Part shown: positions 46,492 to 56,023 of the stretch, piece after piece
Position numbering within the stretch: the stretch's first letter is position 1
Layout: each line of letters starts with the position of its first letter
Assembly (NCBI GenBank): GCA_963718315.1
Contig: CAVQZC010000013.1
Location: forward strand, 558,001 to 622,000
Direction: 5' to 3'
Length of the DNA stretch: 64,000 bases
Source of the DNA: CAVQZC01 sp963718315
GTDB taxonomy: Bacteria; Actinomycetota; Thermoleophilia; Gaiellales; JAICJC01
Translations under genes and position numbers: made by a program
Notes under the pieces: generated by a model
What the model was told of the DNA's origin: nothing
The model's input: the letters and a program-made list of their open reading frames with translations, nothing else
Database searches by the model: none

Positions 46492-48558
46492 TCAGTGCGT
46501 GATCTTGAAGTACCAGTAGCCCTTGTTCGCTGCGGCGAACTTCGAGCTGGCTGCATAGTGGGCGAGCAGCCGCAGCTGACGACCGATCAGGGCGGTTGTT
46601 CGGTAGCGCACCTTGATCGCGCTGGTGCTCTTCGAACCGAGCTTGCCCGAGAAGACGGCGACCTTCCTCCAACCGTTCGTCGACCGCTGCTGCATGATCA
46701 CCTGTACCACCTGGCCCGGGCTCGCCGGCTTGAACGTGGCCGTGAAGACAGGGCACGAGATTGCCGAAGCGGCGCATGAGGCGCGGTAGTGGTACAGCCG
46801 GTACCCCGAGCTCGTGGCATACGGCTTGCTCATGGTGCCGCCGAGCACCGGCGAGACGGTGACGGTGACCGCGCCGCTGTTCGAAGGACCGTAGCCGGCG
46901 CCGCCGGCAAAGTGGGCGGAGTAGACCGTGTGCTGGCCGGGCTTGACGACGACCGTCACGTTGTGGCTGGCGTCGATGGCCCTGGTAGTCACGGTCGAGG
47001 TCACGCCACCGACGTTGCGGGTGATGGTCACGTCCGACCCGACGGGCGCGCTGGTGAGATGGGCGGTCAGCGTCGAGCCCTGTCCATAGACGATGTGCGA
47101 GGTGGACGCCTGGAGCGTCAGCGTGGTCGGCGTTCCGGTGTTGCGGCAGGTGACGGTGCCGGCGTCGAAGAGAGTCGCATTGGCAGGGTTCGACCCGTTG
47201 ACTTCCCAGAACTGGTAGTCCGCGTGATCCGGGTAGAGCGTCAGCTTGAGCGCTCCCCAGTGGGTGTTCTCGCGGATAGCCGAGCGGCTGTCGTTCGTGT
47301 TCCACTGCTGTGCCAGCACGTTGCCGCCGGTGCCAACGACGAACTGGGTCATGCCGCCGGCCTGCGTCGTCACCTGGCCGGAGTTGTTGAGCGGCTGCCA
47401 GCGCTCGTACACGTGGGAGTGAGCGTTGACGATGATGTCCGCGCCGTAGGGGTAGAGCTGGTTCCAAAAGGCGACCGTGGAGGGCTTGCGCAGGCTGATG
47501 TCCGAGAACCGCGGCGCATGCCAGAACGCCAGCGTGCAGGGGTCGCCCGCCTTGGGCCGGGCGGCCAGATCGGCGGCCAGATCCTGCTTCAGCCACAACC
47601 CCTGCGGTGTCGGTGGGTTCAGGCTCATGCCGACGTTGCTGTTCAGGCTGATGAGGTGCCAGTCGCCGGCGTTCAGGCTGTACCAGCTGCCGCCGCCGCC
47701 GGTCTTGGTCGGCGAGCCGTTGGGGAAGTTCCAGTACCAGAAGTAGCCCGCGCCGTCGGTCAGCTGCTTGTACTCGTGGTTGCCGATCGTCGAGATCGTC
47801 TTGCCTGCGTCCGCGCCGTAGATCGTGTTGTAGAAGTTCACGAACTCGTCCGGCATCCCGCGCTGATACACGTCACCCAGGTACATCACCATGTTCGTGT
47901 TCCACGAGTTGACGAGGTTGGCCACATCCTGGGTCTGCGGCGAGCCGGACGGGCCGTCGCCGAACGTGGCGATCGTGAACGGCGTCGACTGGCTGAAGAT
48001 CGGAAGCAGGCCGTTGTTCTGGATCGGCGAGGGGAAGCTCCCCGGCACGGCGTTTGAGATCACAACCGGCACGTTGGCAGACGCGGCGACGCCGTCCAGC
48101 TGAATCTGGGCGGCCAGCGTCCGCGTGTGTCCGGCAGCGGTGTTCTGGTACTGCGACGTACCCCACGTCCAGCTGTAGGTGCGGTTCCCCTGAACGCCGC
48201 TGGTGGAGTACAGCTGGGTCAGGGTATAGCCGCCGTCCAGCAGCCACGACAGACACCCGGTCGGCGTCAGCCGCTGCCCGAGACAGCCACGCGTCTCGCC
48301 CGCCGGCAGGGTCGCCGGATGGTAGGTCACCGTCGCCGTGACCCTGGTGTTGCCGATGACCGTGACCGGCACTCCCGCCTGCGGCGAGACCGCCGTGCCG
48401 CCCTGGGGCGTGATCGAGGTCACGCAGACCGTGCCCACGGTGCCCTGGCTGTCGGTCCTGCTCGCGCAGATATCAGCATGAGCCGCAGGGGCAACGACGC
48501 CGGACCACGCCGACAGCACAACAACGACGAACACCAGGACTCGAATCCAGCGGAGCAC
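46492..48558 (-). CDS. secreted purple-acid-phosphatase-like metallophosphoesterase with shared C-terminal module
   Basis: A 688-residue exported phosphatase. Signal peptide: about 1-29. The metallophosphoesterase domain (about 190-450) contains ATFGDGPSG, MVMYLGDVYQRG, STIGNHEYKQL, FWHAPRF and VNAHSHVYERW, the ligand set of purple acid phosphatases. An Ig-like domain follows (about 475-570), then the last 102 residues (587-688) start RLYHYRASC and end YFKITH. This module aligns without gaps to the C-terminus of the protein at 9095. It probably releases phosphate outside the cell. An AGAGGGG site precedes the GTG. Confidence 0.85.
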   Translation of the reverse strand: MLRWIRVLVFVVVVLSAWSGVVAPAAHADICASRTDSQGTVGTVCVTSITPQGGTAVSPQAGVPVTVIGNTRVTATVTYHPATLPAGETRGCLGQRLTPTGCLSWLLDGGYTLTQLYSTSGVQGNRTYSWTWGTSQYQNTAAGHTRTLAAQIQLDGVAASANVPVVISNAVPGSFPSPIQNNGLLPIFSQSTPFTIATFGDGPSGSPQTQDVANLVNSWNTNMVMYLGDVYQRGMPDEFVNFYNTIYGADAGKTISTIGNHEYKQLTDGAGYFWYWNFPNGSPTKTGGGGSWYSLNAGDWHLISLNSNVGMSLNPPTPQGLWLKQDLAADLAARPKAGDPCTLAFWHAPRFSDISLRKPSTVAFWNQLYPYGADIIVNAHSHVYERWQPLNNSGQVTTQAGGMTQFVVGTGGNVLAQQWNTNDSRSAIRENTHWGALKLTLYPDHADYQFWEVNGSNPANATLFDAGTVTCRNTGTPTTLTLQASTSHIVYGQGSTLTAHLTSAPVGSDVTITRNVGGVTSTVTTRAIDASHNVTVVVKPGQHTVYSAHFAGGAGYGPSNSGAVTVTVSPVLGGTMSKPYATSSGYRLYHYRASCAASAISCPVFTATFKPASPGQVVQVIMQQRSTNGWRKVAVFSGKLGSKSTSAIKVRYRTTALIGRQLRLLAHYAASSKFAAANKGYWYFKITH

Positions 48559-48819
48559 GCCCCTCTACCCTACGAGCCTTCCGGCGGACGGCCAGTAGGG
48601 GAAACCACCTATCCCCTCACGCATCGTGTGACCGGATGAGAGCCGGTTGCGGGTGACAAATCCGGTTGCCCGGTGTGGCGCGTATGACCTTGTAACTGAG
48701 GACAGCACCACCGCCGGCCCATCGTCACTCCCGGCGGCGCCCGAAGCGACGGTGGTCGCTCGCGCATCCTCACCACAACCAACGGCCGATGATCGGCCAT
48801 GCACTCAAGGAGATTCACG

Positions 48820-49326
48820 ATGAATCGCAACACACCCCTGCTCGCGTTCGCGGCGGTCGCCGCGATTGCCCTGTTCGCGGCGGCCTGTGGGAGCAGCGGC
48901 AGCACCGGGCTGTACGGGTCGGCGACAACGGCGTCGCCGACGACTGCCGCTCCCGCCGCAGCAAAGGTCGGCGTCGGCACAACCGGCCTCGGACATGTCG
49001 TCGTCAACAGCGCAGGCCGGACGGTGTATCTGTTCGCCAAGGACACCAAGGGGCAGAGCATGTGCTCCGCCGCGTGCGCGACCTACTGGCCGCCCGTGAT
49101 CAGCACCGGCAAGCCGGTCGCCCTGAAGGGCGCGAACCAGTCACTGGTAGGCACGATCAAGCGGGCTGACGGTTCCGTCCAGGTCACCTACGCCGGACAC
49201 CCGCTCTACCTCTACCAGGGTGACCAGCAGGCCGGCCAGGCAAGCGGCGAGGGCCTGACCGACTTCGGAGCTGCGTGGGATGCCCTCACGCCCGCCGGCG
49301 GGGCGATCCAGCCTACCCAGGGCTGA
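48820..49326 (+). CDS. lipoprotein with secreted repeats of unknown function
   Basis: A 168-residue lipoprotein: signal peptide with lipobox FAAAC and Cys23, then a Thr/Ala-rich linker. The body has two copies of the Lipoprotein_15-like repeat: GLGHVVVNSAGRTVYLFAKDTKGQS with CSAACATYWPP, and AGHPLYLYQGDQQAGQASGEGL with FGAAWDAL. Members are common in actinobacteria; the function is unknown. An AAGGAG site 7 bases upstream decides ATG 48820. Confidence 0.82.
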   Translation: MNRNTPLLAFAAVAAIALFAAACGSSGSTGLYGSATTASPTTAAPAAAKVGVGTTGLGHVVVNSAGRTVYLFAKDTKGQSMCSAACATYWPPVISTGKPVALKGANQSLVGTIKRADGSVQVTYAGHPLYLYQGDQQAGQASGEGLTDFGAAWDALTPAGGAIQPTQG

Positions 49327-49488
49327 GAGCGCTCTGAGAGAACCATGCGTCGACCCGGCATCCGCAGCCGGGTCGACGCATCCTCGTCGCAGTCGCGCTG
49401 GAGCTGCGCGAGGCTGCGCGATGAGTTCATGGAGTTCCCGCGGTCTCTCTTGGTGAAGGAAGAGGACCACGTAGAGGCGGACAAGCAG

Positions 49489-50350
49489 ATGAAGAACGAC
49501 GGACGGATCGCGAACACGGTCGAGGCGAACGGCGTCGTGCTCGGGGTCGAGCACTTCGGCGACGCGGCGGCGCCACTGGTTCTGCTCGTGGGCGGCACGA
49601 CCATGCTCTCCTGGCCCGACGCGTTCTGTGCGGCACTCGCGCGTGGCGGGCGCCACGTCGTTCGGTACGACCTGCGCGATTCCGGTGCGTCGACCACGGT
49701 CGATCCCGAGGCTCCGGCGTACACGTTGCGCGATCTTGCCGCCGACGCCGCGGCGCTCGCCCGGCGAACTCGACGACCGGCCGGCGCACCTGGCGGGCAT
49801 CGGCGTCGGCGGGATGGTCGCCCAGGTCGCCGCGCTCGACCACCCGGACGGGTTCTCGGCGCTCACCATCGCCGGAACGCGGCCGGTCGCTCCCGGCCCG
49901 GTCGACGACGATCTGCCCGACCATGACGCGACGACGATGGAACGGCTGTTCTCGCGCTCGATGCCCGACTGGTCCGACCGCGCCGCCGTGGCAGAGTATG
50001 CCGCCGCCGGCGCGGAGATCCTCGGCGACGACCCCGCCGCTGCGCGCACGACCGCCGAGCGCATCTGGGACCGGACGCCGGGCACGGAGCCCGCGGTGCA
50101 GATGGCCAACCAGATGCGCATGGTGTTCTCCAGGCTCGACTGCAGGCCGCGGTGGCGCGAGCGCCTGCCCGAGCTTGCGATCCCGGCTCTGGTGGTGCAT
50201 GGTCGCCGCGACCCGTTCTTCCCCGTCGGCAACGGCGAGGCGCTCGCGCGCGAGATCCCCGGTGCGCGGCTGCTCGTGCTCGAAGGAGCCGCGACGGCGA
50301 TCCCCGAGGCGGCCGCCGGCGAGGTCGCAGCGGCGATGCTCGCACTTTAG
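49489..50350 (+). CDS. alpha/beta hydrolase, frame broken once
   Basis: A hydrolase of about 286 residues. N-terminal strand-turn: ANGVVLGVEHFGD, with the oxyanion region LLVGGTTMLSWPD. After the break come the nucleophile elbow region AGIGVGGMVAQVAALDHPDGF (the usual GxSxG serine is replaced by glycine: GVGGM) and PALVVHGRRDPFFPVGNGEAL (acid aspartate). The missing serine is notable, so this copy may be non-catalytic. Near 49761-49770 an extra C shifts the frame; removing it restores AALARELDDRPAHLAG. ATG 49489 is my preferred start. Confidence 0.65.
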
Positions 50351-50438
50351 GTGACTGCCCGTAGATCGGTCGGTCGCGGTTGCCAGTGCGTACGGCCCGC
50401 AGCTTCCACCCTGCCGTAGCTCAGAATGCGGCGTGCAG

Positions 50439-51491
50439 CTAGGTCGCCCGCTCGACGTGCCCAAAGCGTTCGCGAAGCTCACGGATCGTTGGTATCAGAG
50501 CGAGGGCGGCCGCAATCGGCAACCAGAAATTGAACAGTCGGTAGACGACGACGCCGAGCAACGCGGGCGCGGCGTGGAGGCCCAGCCCAACGAGTGACAA
50601 CGTGAGGGCGATCTCCACGAAGCCGGCGCCACCGACGGGGAGGGCTCGCCGCGTCAGCAGGTAGCCGGCGGCGTAGCCCAACACGAGCGCCGCGACCGGC
50701 AGGTGGACGCCGACGAGGCTCAGCGCCGCCCACAGACAGAAGATGTCTCCGGTCCAGTAGAGAGCGTTGCCGAGCACCCCGAGGCCGCGCTCGCTCGCGC
50801 CGGTCACAAGGTGACGCGCGGTCGCCGCGCCGGCAACGGAATCACCGAACAACCCCCGCAGCCGGCCGGGTCGGGGACGGCTGAGCTGCTGGGCGCGCTT
50901 CGGTGAGGTCAGCCAGAGTGCCACCACGAAGATCGGGACGACGATCAGCGACGGCAGCGTCCAGCCGTCGCTCGCGTGTCCGTCTAGCCCGAAGAAGAGC
51001 AGGGCCGAAGCGACGAGCGCGCTGACCGACAGCACGGCGTACTCGAGGAAGCTCAGCGCAAGTACCCGCCGCACCGCCTCGCGCCGGTTGGCCCCAGCGT
51101 CACAGAACGCCCAGTAGTCAGCGGCAAAACCCCCCGACGTCCGGGTTGCAGCGAACACCCCGAACCCGGCGATGACCTCGGCGATTGACGCCCGTAACCC
51201 GACGGCGTTGCCGTCGTCGACGCGCGCGACGGCACGCACCGTCAGCACGTAGCCGCCGTAGGCGACCAGCTCGCCGACAAGGCAAACCGCGAGCCAGGCC
51301 CATGCGTGTCGCGCCTGGACCTGCCGCATCACCTGTGGCCAACCCGCGTTTGATGCCAGGACGATCACCACGCTCACGGTCGCCCCGGCCGCCGCGAGCA
51401 CGACGACCGCGGGCCTGTTCTCAAGCCGCAGGTACGACGCGCGCGACGATCTCGCCAATTGCGTCAGGTACCGCTTCATCTCGACCGCCAT
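50439..51491 (-). CDS. flippase-like integral membrane protein (LPG synthase TM domain family)
   Basis: A membrane protein of about 350 residues with roughly eight helices of the AglD/YbhN family. Family patterns include TRTSGGFAADYWAFCDAG and the LPVGGAGFVEIALTLSLVGLGL loop near the C-terminus. It is the second member of this family in the window, only distantly similar to that at 42901. The start is ATG 51491 (GGGG four bases upstream) or ATG 51479. Confidence 0.78.
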   Translation of the reverse strand: MAVEMKRYLTQLARSSRASYLRLENRPAVVVLAAAGATVSVVIVLASNAGWPQVMRQVQARHAWAWLAVCLVGELVAYGGYVLTVRAVARVDDGNAVGLRASIAEVIAGFGVFAATRTSGGFAADYWAFCDAGANRREAVRRVLALSFLEYAVLSVSALVASALLFFGLDGHASDGWTLPSLIVVPIFVVALWLTSPKRAQQLSRPRPGRLRGLFGDSVAGAATARHLVTGASERGLGVLGNALYWTGDIFCLWAALSLVGVHLPVAALVLGYAAGYLLTRRALPVGGAGFVEIALTLSLVGLGLHAAPALLGVVVYRLFNFWLPIAAALALIPTIRELRERFGHVERAT

Positions 51492-51622
51492 ACAAACCCC
51501 GTGCACGCGTTTCCCGGATATCCCCGGCGGATCCCGGCACGCCCAACGTCAGCCGCCAGGCGGGGGCGAGCGCCGACTTCGGGACGTTACTCGCCGCGGA
51601 CCACCGACATCTTGACACCGCG

Positions 51623-52354
51623 TCAGGGCAATCGAATCCTTGATCCCTTAGTCATGACCCGAGTGGCTCCGTCAGCGATCCTCGAGGCGGAGTGAGCGGA
51701 ACGCGTCCCCGGTGCGCCTACCGCTCCACGGACGGCGTAGGTCAGGTGAGTCACCCGCTGCGTCGGCTCCGCGCCGACCGGCTCCAGGGCCACGCGGCCC
51801 GCGTCCACGCCCTCGAACAGGCTGATTCCGGAGCCGAACAGCACGGGCGAGAGTGCGATCGAGAACTCGTCGACCAGACCGGCGTTCACGTACTCGAGGA
51901 TCGTTGCGCCGCCGCCCGCGATGCGGACGTCGCGGTCGCCGGCGGCCTCACGGGCCTGGTCGAGCGCGGTCTGAATGCCGTCGTTGACGAAGTTGAAGGT
52001 GGTCCCGCCGGGCCGCTCCCAGGGGTCACGTTTGGCGTGCGTCACGACGAAGACCGGCGTGTGGAACGGCGCCTCCTCCGGCCACGCCTGCTCGCCGAGG
52101 TCGAACATGCGCTTGCCCATCACGCTCGCGCCGGTGCGCTCGAACGTCTGCCGGGCGATGTCGTTGTCGCGCCCTTCCTCACCGCCCTCGCCGAGCTGCA
52201 GGTTCTCCCGGAAGAACCGCAGCGGGAAGATCCACTGCTGCAGTTCCATCCACTGCGCCGTCCAGCGCTGGGCCTCCGGGTCGTCCGCCTGCTCCTCGGG
52301 CGCGATGAACCCGTCCAGCGACATGGTCACACTGAAGAACACCTTCCCGGCCAT
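51623..52354 (-). CDS. dihydrofolate reductase-like (RibD C-terminal domain) protein
   Basis: A 243-residue protein of the RibD C-terminal/DHFR-like fold. Core patterns: VFFSVTMSLDGFIAPEE, ASVMGKRMFDLGEQAW, VFVVTHAKRDPW, DVRIAGGGATILEYVNAGLVDEFSIALSPVLFGSG. Such proteins are NADPH-dependent reductases of unknown target. It is the last gene of an ArsR - SRPBCC - RibD-like operon; its ATG overlaps the SRPBCC stop by one base. The C-terminal 25 residues extend past the usual fold. Confidence 0.83.
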   Translation of the reverse strand: MAGKVFFSVTMSLDGFIAPEEQADDPEAQRWTAQWMELQQWIFPLRFFRENLQLGEGGEEGRDNDIARQTFERTGASVMGKRMFDLGEQAWPEEAPFHTPVFVVTHAKRDPWERPGGTTFNFVNDGIQTALDQAREAAGDRDVRIAGGGATILEYVNAGLVDEFSIALSPVLFGSGISLFEGVDAGRVALEPVGAEPTQRVTHLTYAVRGAVGAPGTRSAHSASRIADGATRVMTKGSRIRLP

Positions 52355-52860
52355 CAGCCCTCCACTTCCTTCCGAACGAGCTCGGTGACGTAGGCAGCCA
52401 GGTTGCCGAGGGTCTGCTGGCCGCCCTCGATCGCGTGGTACGTCTCGACCGTCTCGTCGCGCAGCTCCTTGGTGGGGAACACCGTGTGCATCTCGACCCG
52501 GGTCGCCGCGCCGTCGGGCGCGAATGTGATGACCGCCTCGAAGGCGTTCGGGTCGCCGCGGGACTCACCGTGCAGCAGCGCAATCCGCTCCGGCCGGACG
52601 ATCTCGGTCCAGGTGATCCACTCCTGGTAGTCCGTCCCGTCCGGTCCGTGCATCACGAAGTCCCACTCCCCGCCGACGCGAAACTCGAACGACTGCGTGG
52701 TGGTGGTGAACCCGTCCGGTCCCCACCACCGCGACAGGTGCCTGACTTCGGTGAACGCCTCGAACACCAGCTCCCGTGGGGCGTCGATGACCCGGGAGAT
52801 CACGATCTCGCGGTCGGCCGTCGCGGGCTGCGCCGGCGCTCCTCGTCCGGTCGCGCTCAT
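52354..52860 (-). CDS. SRPBCC/AHSA1 (START-like) domain protein
   Basis: A 168-residue Activator of Hsp90-like (AHSA1/CalC) domain protein: DREIVISRVIDAPRELVFEAFTEV at the start, HLSRWWGPDGF, YQEWITWTEIVRPERI, VITFAPDGAATRVEMHTVF, and a C-terminal helix (YHAIEGGQQTLGNLAAYV). The hydrophobic cavity of this fold binds small ligands. It is linked to an ArsR regulator, a pairing that is widespread in bacteria, usually with unknown function. Confidence 0.88.
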   Translation of the reverse strand: MSATGRGAPAQPATADREIVISRVIDAPRELVFEAFTEVRHLSRWWGPDGFTTTTQSFEFRVGGEWDFVMHGPDGTDYQEWITWTEIVRPERIALLHGESRGDPNAFEAVITFAPDGAATRVEMHTVFPTKELRDETVETYHAIEGGQQTLGNLAAYVTELVRKEVEG

Positions 52861-52863
52861 CAG

Positions 52864-53205
52864 CTACTCCTCCTGCGTTGTCTGCTTCAGGTCCTGCACG
52901 TAGGCGTCCAGCCGGTCGAAGCTCTCGTTCCAGAACTGCTCGAACCCGCCGGACCAGTCGTGGACCGGCCGCAGCCCGCGGGCGTCAAGGCCGTACAGGC
53001 GCTGCTTGCCGGCCTTGTGGTGCCGCACCAGGCCGACCTCCCGGAGCACCCGCAGGTGTTTGGACGCGCGCGGCTGGGTCATCCCCAGCTCCCGGGCCAG
53101 CTCGGTCACCGGCCACTCGCCTGCCCGCAGCAGCATCAGGATCTCCCGGCGCTGCGGCTCGGCGATCGCGTTGAAGACGTCCGACGTCGTGGCTGCTCGT
53201 GCCAT
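52864..53205 (-). CDS. ArsR/SmtB family winged-helix repressor
   Basis: A 113-residue repressor: VFNAIAEPQRREILMLL, the HTH GEWPVTELARELGMTQPRASKHLRVLREVGLVRHH, and a C-terminal helix. It has no obvious cysteine metal site, so the effector is probably not a metal. ATG 53205 was chosen over an in-frame ATG at 53232 because the latter lies in a palindrome likely to be the operator. It heads the three-gene operon ending at 51623. Confidence 0.88.
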   Translation of the reverse strand: MARAATTSDVFNAIAEPQRREILMLLRAGEWPVTELARELGMTQPRASKHLRVLREVGLVRHHKAGKQRLYGLDARGLRPVHDWSGGFEQFWNESFDRLDAYVQDLKQTTQEE

Positions 53206-53216
53206 GGCCGAATCAT

Positions 53217-53232
53217 ATTCCGATATCGGCAT
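53217..53232. promoter_or_regulatory. candidate ArsR operator palindrome
   Basis: ATTCCGATATCGGCAT contains the perfect 10-base palindrome CCGATATCGG (53220-53229) with near-symmetrical flanks. It lies 12 bases upstream of the ArsR start, where an autoregulatory ArsR site is expected. Confidence 0.5.
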
Positions 53233-53305
53233 GCGTCAAGTCCCCGCCCGGATCTTCTTGCAAGCTGGGCCGCGACGGACCAGACTAGATGGCCGCGCGA
53301 GGGGA

Positions 53306-54667
53306 ATGCACAAGAGGACGACCGAGGCGCTCATCAGCAAGGATCTGGACAAAGCTCATGCCCAGCGTGACTACGACGCTGTCGTCATCGGTGCGGGGGT
53401 GATCGGGGCGGCGATCGCGTTCGAGCTCTCCAAGCGTGGCTACCGGACGGTCAGCGTCGACAAGCTTCCGGCGGCCGGATACGGCCCGACGAGCGCCTCC
53501 TGCGCGATCATCCGATTCACCTACTCCACTCGCGATGGCGTCGCGATGGCCTATGAAGGCTCGTTCTACTGGAAGAACTGGGCCGACTACCTGGAGGTCT
53601 CGGACGAGCGCGGGCTCGCCGTCTTTCACGAGACGGGGAGCCTCGTCTTCGCCGATGGCACCGACAGGCTGGACCGGGTTATCCGGCTGTTTGACGAGAT
53701 CGGCGTCCCGTATGAGCTCTGGACGCCAGACGATGTCACGCACCGATTCCCCTACATGGACATGCACCGGTTCTGGCCGCCCAGCCGCCCGGACGATCCG
53801 GCCTTCTGGGAGACGCCACAACGAGTGTTGGCGGAGGCCCTGTACGAGCTCGGCGGGGGCCACGTCAACGATCCACAGCTGGCGACGCACAACCTTCAGC
53901 GGGCGGCTGAGGCCAAGGGTGCAACGTTCCGGTTTGGGAGCGAAGTACGGTCAATCGAACGAGGGGGCGGGAGGGTCACGGGGGTCTCACTCGCGTCAGG
54001 CGAGACCCTACGGGCGCCGGTGGTGGTGAATGTCGCGGGCCCACACTCGGCGATCATCAATCAACTCGCGGGTGTGGCGGATGACATGCGAGTGACGACC
54101 AGGCCGTTGCGACACGAGGTGCACCACGTCCCCGCTCCGCCCGGAGTTGACTTCGAGCATCACGGCCTGCATGTCTCCGACGGGGACAGCGCCATCTACT
54201 GCCGGCCGGAGGTCGCGAACCATCTCCTGATCGGTAGCGAGGATCCGGAGTGCGATCCGAGAGAGTGGGTCGAGAACCCCGACGAGTATGACGCAAGCGT
54301 GTCCCGTGCGCAGTGGGAAGCCCAGGTGTACAGGATGGCTCGCCGTTTCCCCACACTCGAGATACCGATGGAGCCGCGCGGCCTGGTCTCGTTGTACGAC
54401 GTCAGCGACGACTGGATTCCGATCTATGACCAATCGTCGTTGCCGGGCTTCTATATGGCGGTCGGCACGAGCGGGAACCAGTTCAAGAACGCGGGGGTGG
54501 TGGGATACGCCATGGCGGAGCTGATTGAGGCGTGTGAGTCGGGCACCGATCACGACAACGAGCCGGTGGTGGTTCGAGGGGCGTATACGGGCCTGCGGAT
54601 CGACCTGGGCAAGTTTTCGCGGCTGAGGGAAATCAACCCCGACTCCAGCTTCTCGGTGAACGGCTGA
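53306..54667 (+). CDS. DAO family FAD-dependent amine/amino acid oxidoreductase
   Basis: A 453-residue flavoprotein of the D-amino acid oxidase/sarcosine oxidase family. The FAD site is YDAVVIGAGVIGAAIAFELSKRGY (GxGxxG near residue 30), followed by ASCAIIRFTYS, APVVVNVAGPHSAIIN and the C-terminal IPIYDQSSLPGFYMAVGTSGNQFKNAGVVG motif. It oxidises a secondary amine or amino acid, such as a sarcosine- or dimethylglycine-type substrate. It is the first gene of the catabolic island and precedes the aminotransferase by 48 bases. Confidence 0.85.
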   Translation: MHKRTTEALISKDLDKAHAQRDYDAVVIGAGVIGAAIAFELSKRGYRTVSVDKLPAAGYGPTSASCAIIRFTYSTRDGVAMAYEGSFYWKNWADYLEVSDERGLAVFHETGSLVFADGTDRLDRVIRLFDEIGVPYELWTPDDVTHRFPYMDMHRFWPPSRPDDPAFWETPQRVLAEALYELGGGHVNDPQLATHNLQRAAEAKGATFRFGSEVRSIERGGGRVTGVSLASGETLRAPVVVNVAGPHSAIINQLAGVADDMRVTTRPLRHEVHHVPAPPGVDFEHHGLHVSDGDSAIYCRPEVANHLLIGSEDPECDPREWVENPDEYDASVSRAQWEAQVYRMARRFPTLEIPMEPRGLVSLYDVSDDWIPIYDQSSLPGFYMAVGTSGNQFKNAGVVGYAMAELIEACESGTDHDNEPVVVRGAYTGLRIDLGKFSRLREINPDSSFSVNG

Positions 54668-54715
54668 ACAGCTTGCACCCGGCCGAGCGGGTTCGGGTAA
54701 GGTAGAAAAACCGCA

Positions 54716-56023
54716 ATGGACATTCACATAGTGAAATCCGAGGCGTCGGCGTCCGAGCTGGTGCAACGGGCACGCGCGGCGATCGCGGGCGGTGTGAACA
54801 GCGGTCAGCGGCGTATCCCCGGGCTCGAAGCGCTCGTGATCGGCTCGACGGATGGCGCGAGCATCACCGACGCCTCGGGACGGCGCCTGGTGGACTTCCA
54901 CGGCGCCTATGGCCCCACCATCCTTGGCCACAACGACCCGGATGTCGACCAGGCAGTGATCGAGACCATGCGCAGCGTCGACCACGTGGGGCTCGGTGTG
55001 AGCCTGCCCGAGATCGAGTTGGCCGAGTTGATGGTCGAGCATGTCCCGTCGGTCGAAAAGGTGTTCCTGACTGCATCCGGCAGCGAGGCGACCTACCACG
55101 CGTTGCGGCTCTCGCGCGCAGCGACGGGACGAACGCGCATCGTCAAGTTCCAGGGGTGCTACCACGGCTGGCATGACTCGATCGCGCTCAACGTGATCAC
55201 GCCGGCGGAGCGGCTCGGCCAGAAGGACCCGTTGTCCGCCGGGGCGCTCTCAGCCGTGCTTGACGAGACGATCGTGCTGCCGTTCAACGACCCCGGAGCT
55301 GTCGAGGATGCTCTCTCCGACCGCGACGTCGCCGCCGTCATCCTCGAACCCGTCCCCCACGCGATCGGCGTCCTCGTTCCCCACCAGGAGTTCCTCGAGC
55401 GCATCCGCGCGGCGTGCACGAAGACGGGAACGGTGCTGATCTTCGACGAGATCGTGACGGGATTCCGCCATGCGCTGGGCGGCTACCAGTCGATCGTCGG
55501 CGTGACGCCGGACCTGACGACCATGGGTAAGGCGGTTGCGAACGGATTCCCGATCGCCGCGCTTGGCGGCCGGACTGACCTGATGGAGAACCTGGGCACG
55601 GTGGCGGGTGGCACGGTCTACGCGACCGGGACGTTCAACGGTCACCCGTCAATGGCCGCGGCGGGGGTGGCCACCATCCGCAAGCTGGAGTCCGAGAACG
55701 TTATCGATCGGATCTCCACGTTGGGCGACCGCCTGCGCACGGGCCTACGCGAGCTCTACGACCGCATCGGGATAACCGCGGAGGTTGCGGGCGTCGGGTC
55801 GATCTCCGTCGCGTATTTCATGGAGGGACCCATCGATCGCTTCGACGACCTTCTGCGCAACGACGCCGACCTCTTCGTCGGCTATCGACGCAGGCTGCTC
55901 GATCTGGGCTATCTCGAGCTGCCGCTCAACCTCAAACGTAACACGCTGTGTTACGCCCACACCGAAGATGACATCGACGGGCTGATCGCCGCCACCGAGC
56001 AGGCGATCACCGAGATGCTCTAG
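54716..56023 (+). CDS. class III aminotransferase (glutamate-1-semialdehyde aminomutase-like)
   Basis: A 435-residue PLP enzyme. VFLTASGSEATYHALRLSR and GCYHGWHD bind the cofactor phosphate, LIFDEIVTGFRHALGG holds the conserved Asp, and Lys272 in TMGKAVANGFPIAALGG is the Schiff-base lysine. It resembles glutamate-1-semialdehyde aminomutase in layout, but the context suggests a catabolic omega-aminotransferase. Its last 4 bases overlap the convergent hydrolase gene. Confidence 0.88.
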   Translation: MDIHIVKSEASASELVQRARAAIAGGVNSGQRRIPGLEALVIGSTDGASITDASGRRLVDFHGAYGPTILGHNDPDVDQAVIETMRSVDHVGLGVSLPEIELAELMVEHVPSVEKVFLTASGSEATYHALRLSRAATGRTRIVKFQGCYHGWHDSIALNVITPAERLGQKDPLSAGALSAVLDETIVLPFNDPGAVEDALSDRDVAAVILEPVPHAIGVLVPHQEFLERIRAACTKTGTVLIFDEIVTGFRHALGGYQSIVGVTPDLTTMGKAVANGFPIAALGGRTDLMENLGTVAGGTVYATGTFNGHPSMAAAGVATIRKLESENVIDRISTLGDRLRTGLRELYDRIGITAEVAGVGSISVAYFMEGPIDRFDDLLRNDADLFVGYRRRLLDLGYLELPLNLKRNTLCYAHTEDDIDGLIAATEQAITEML

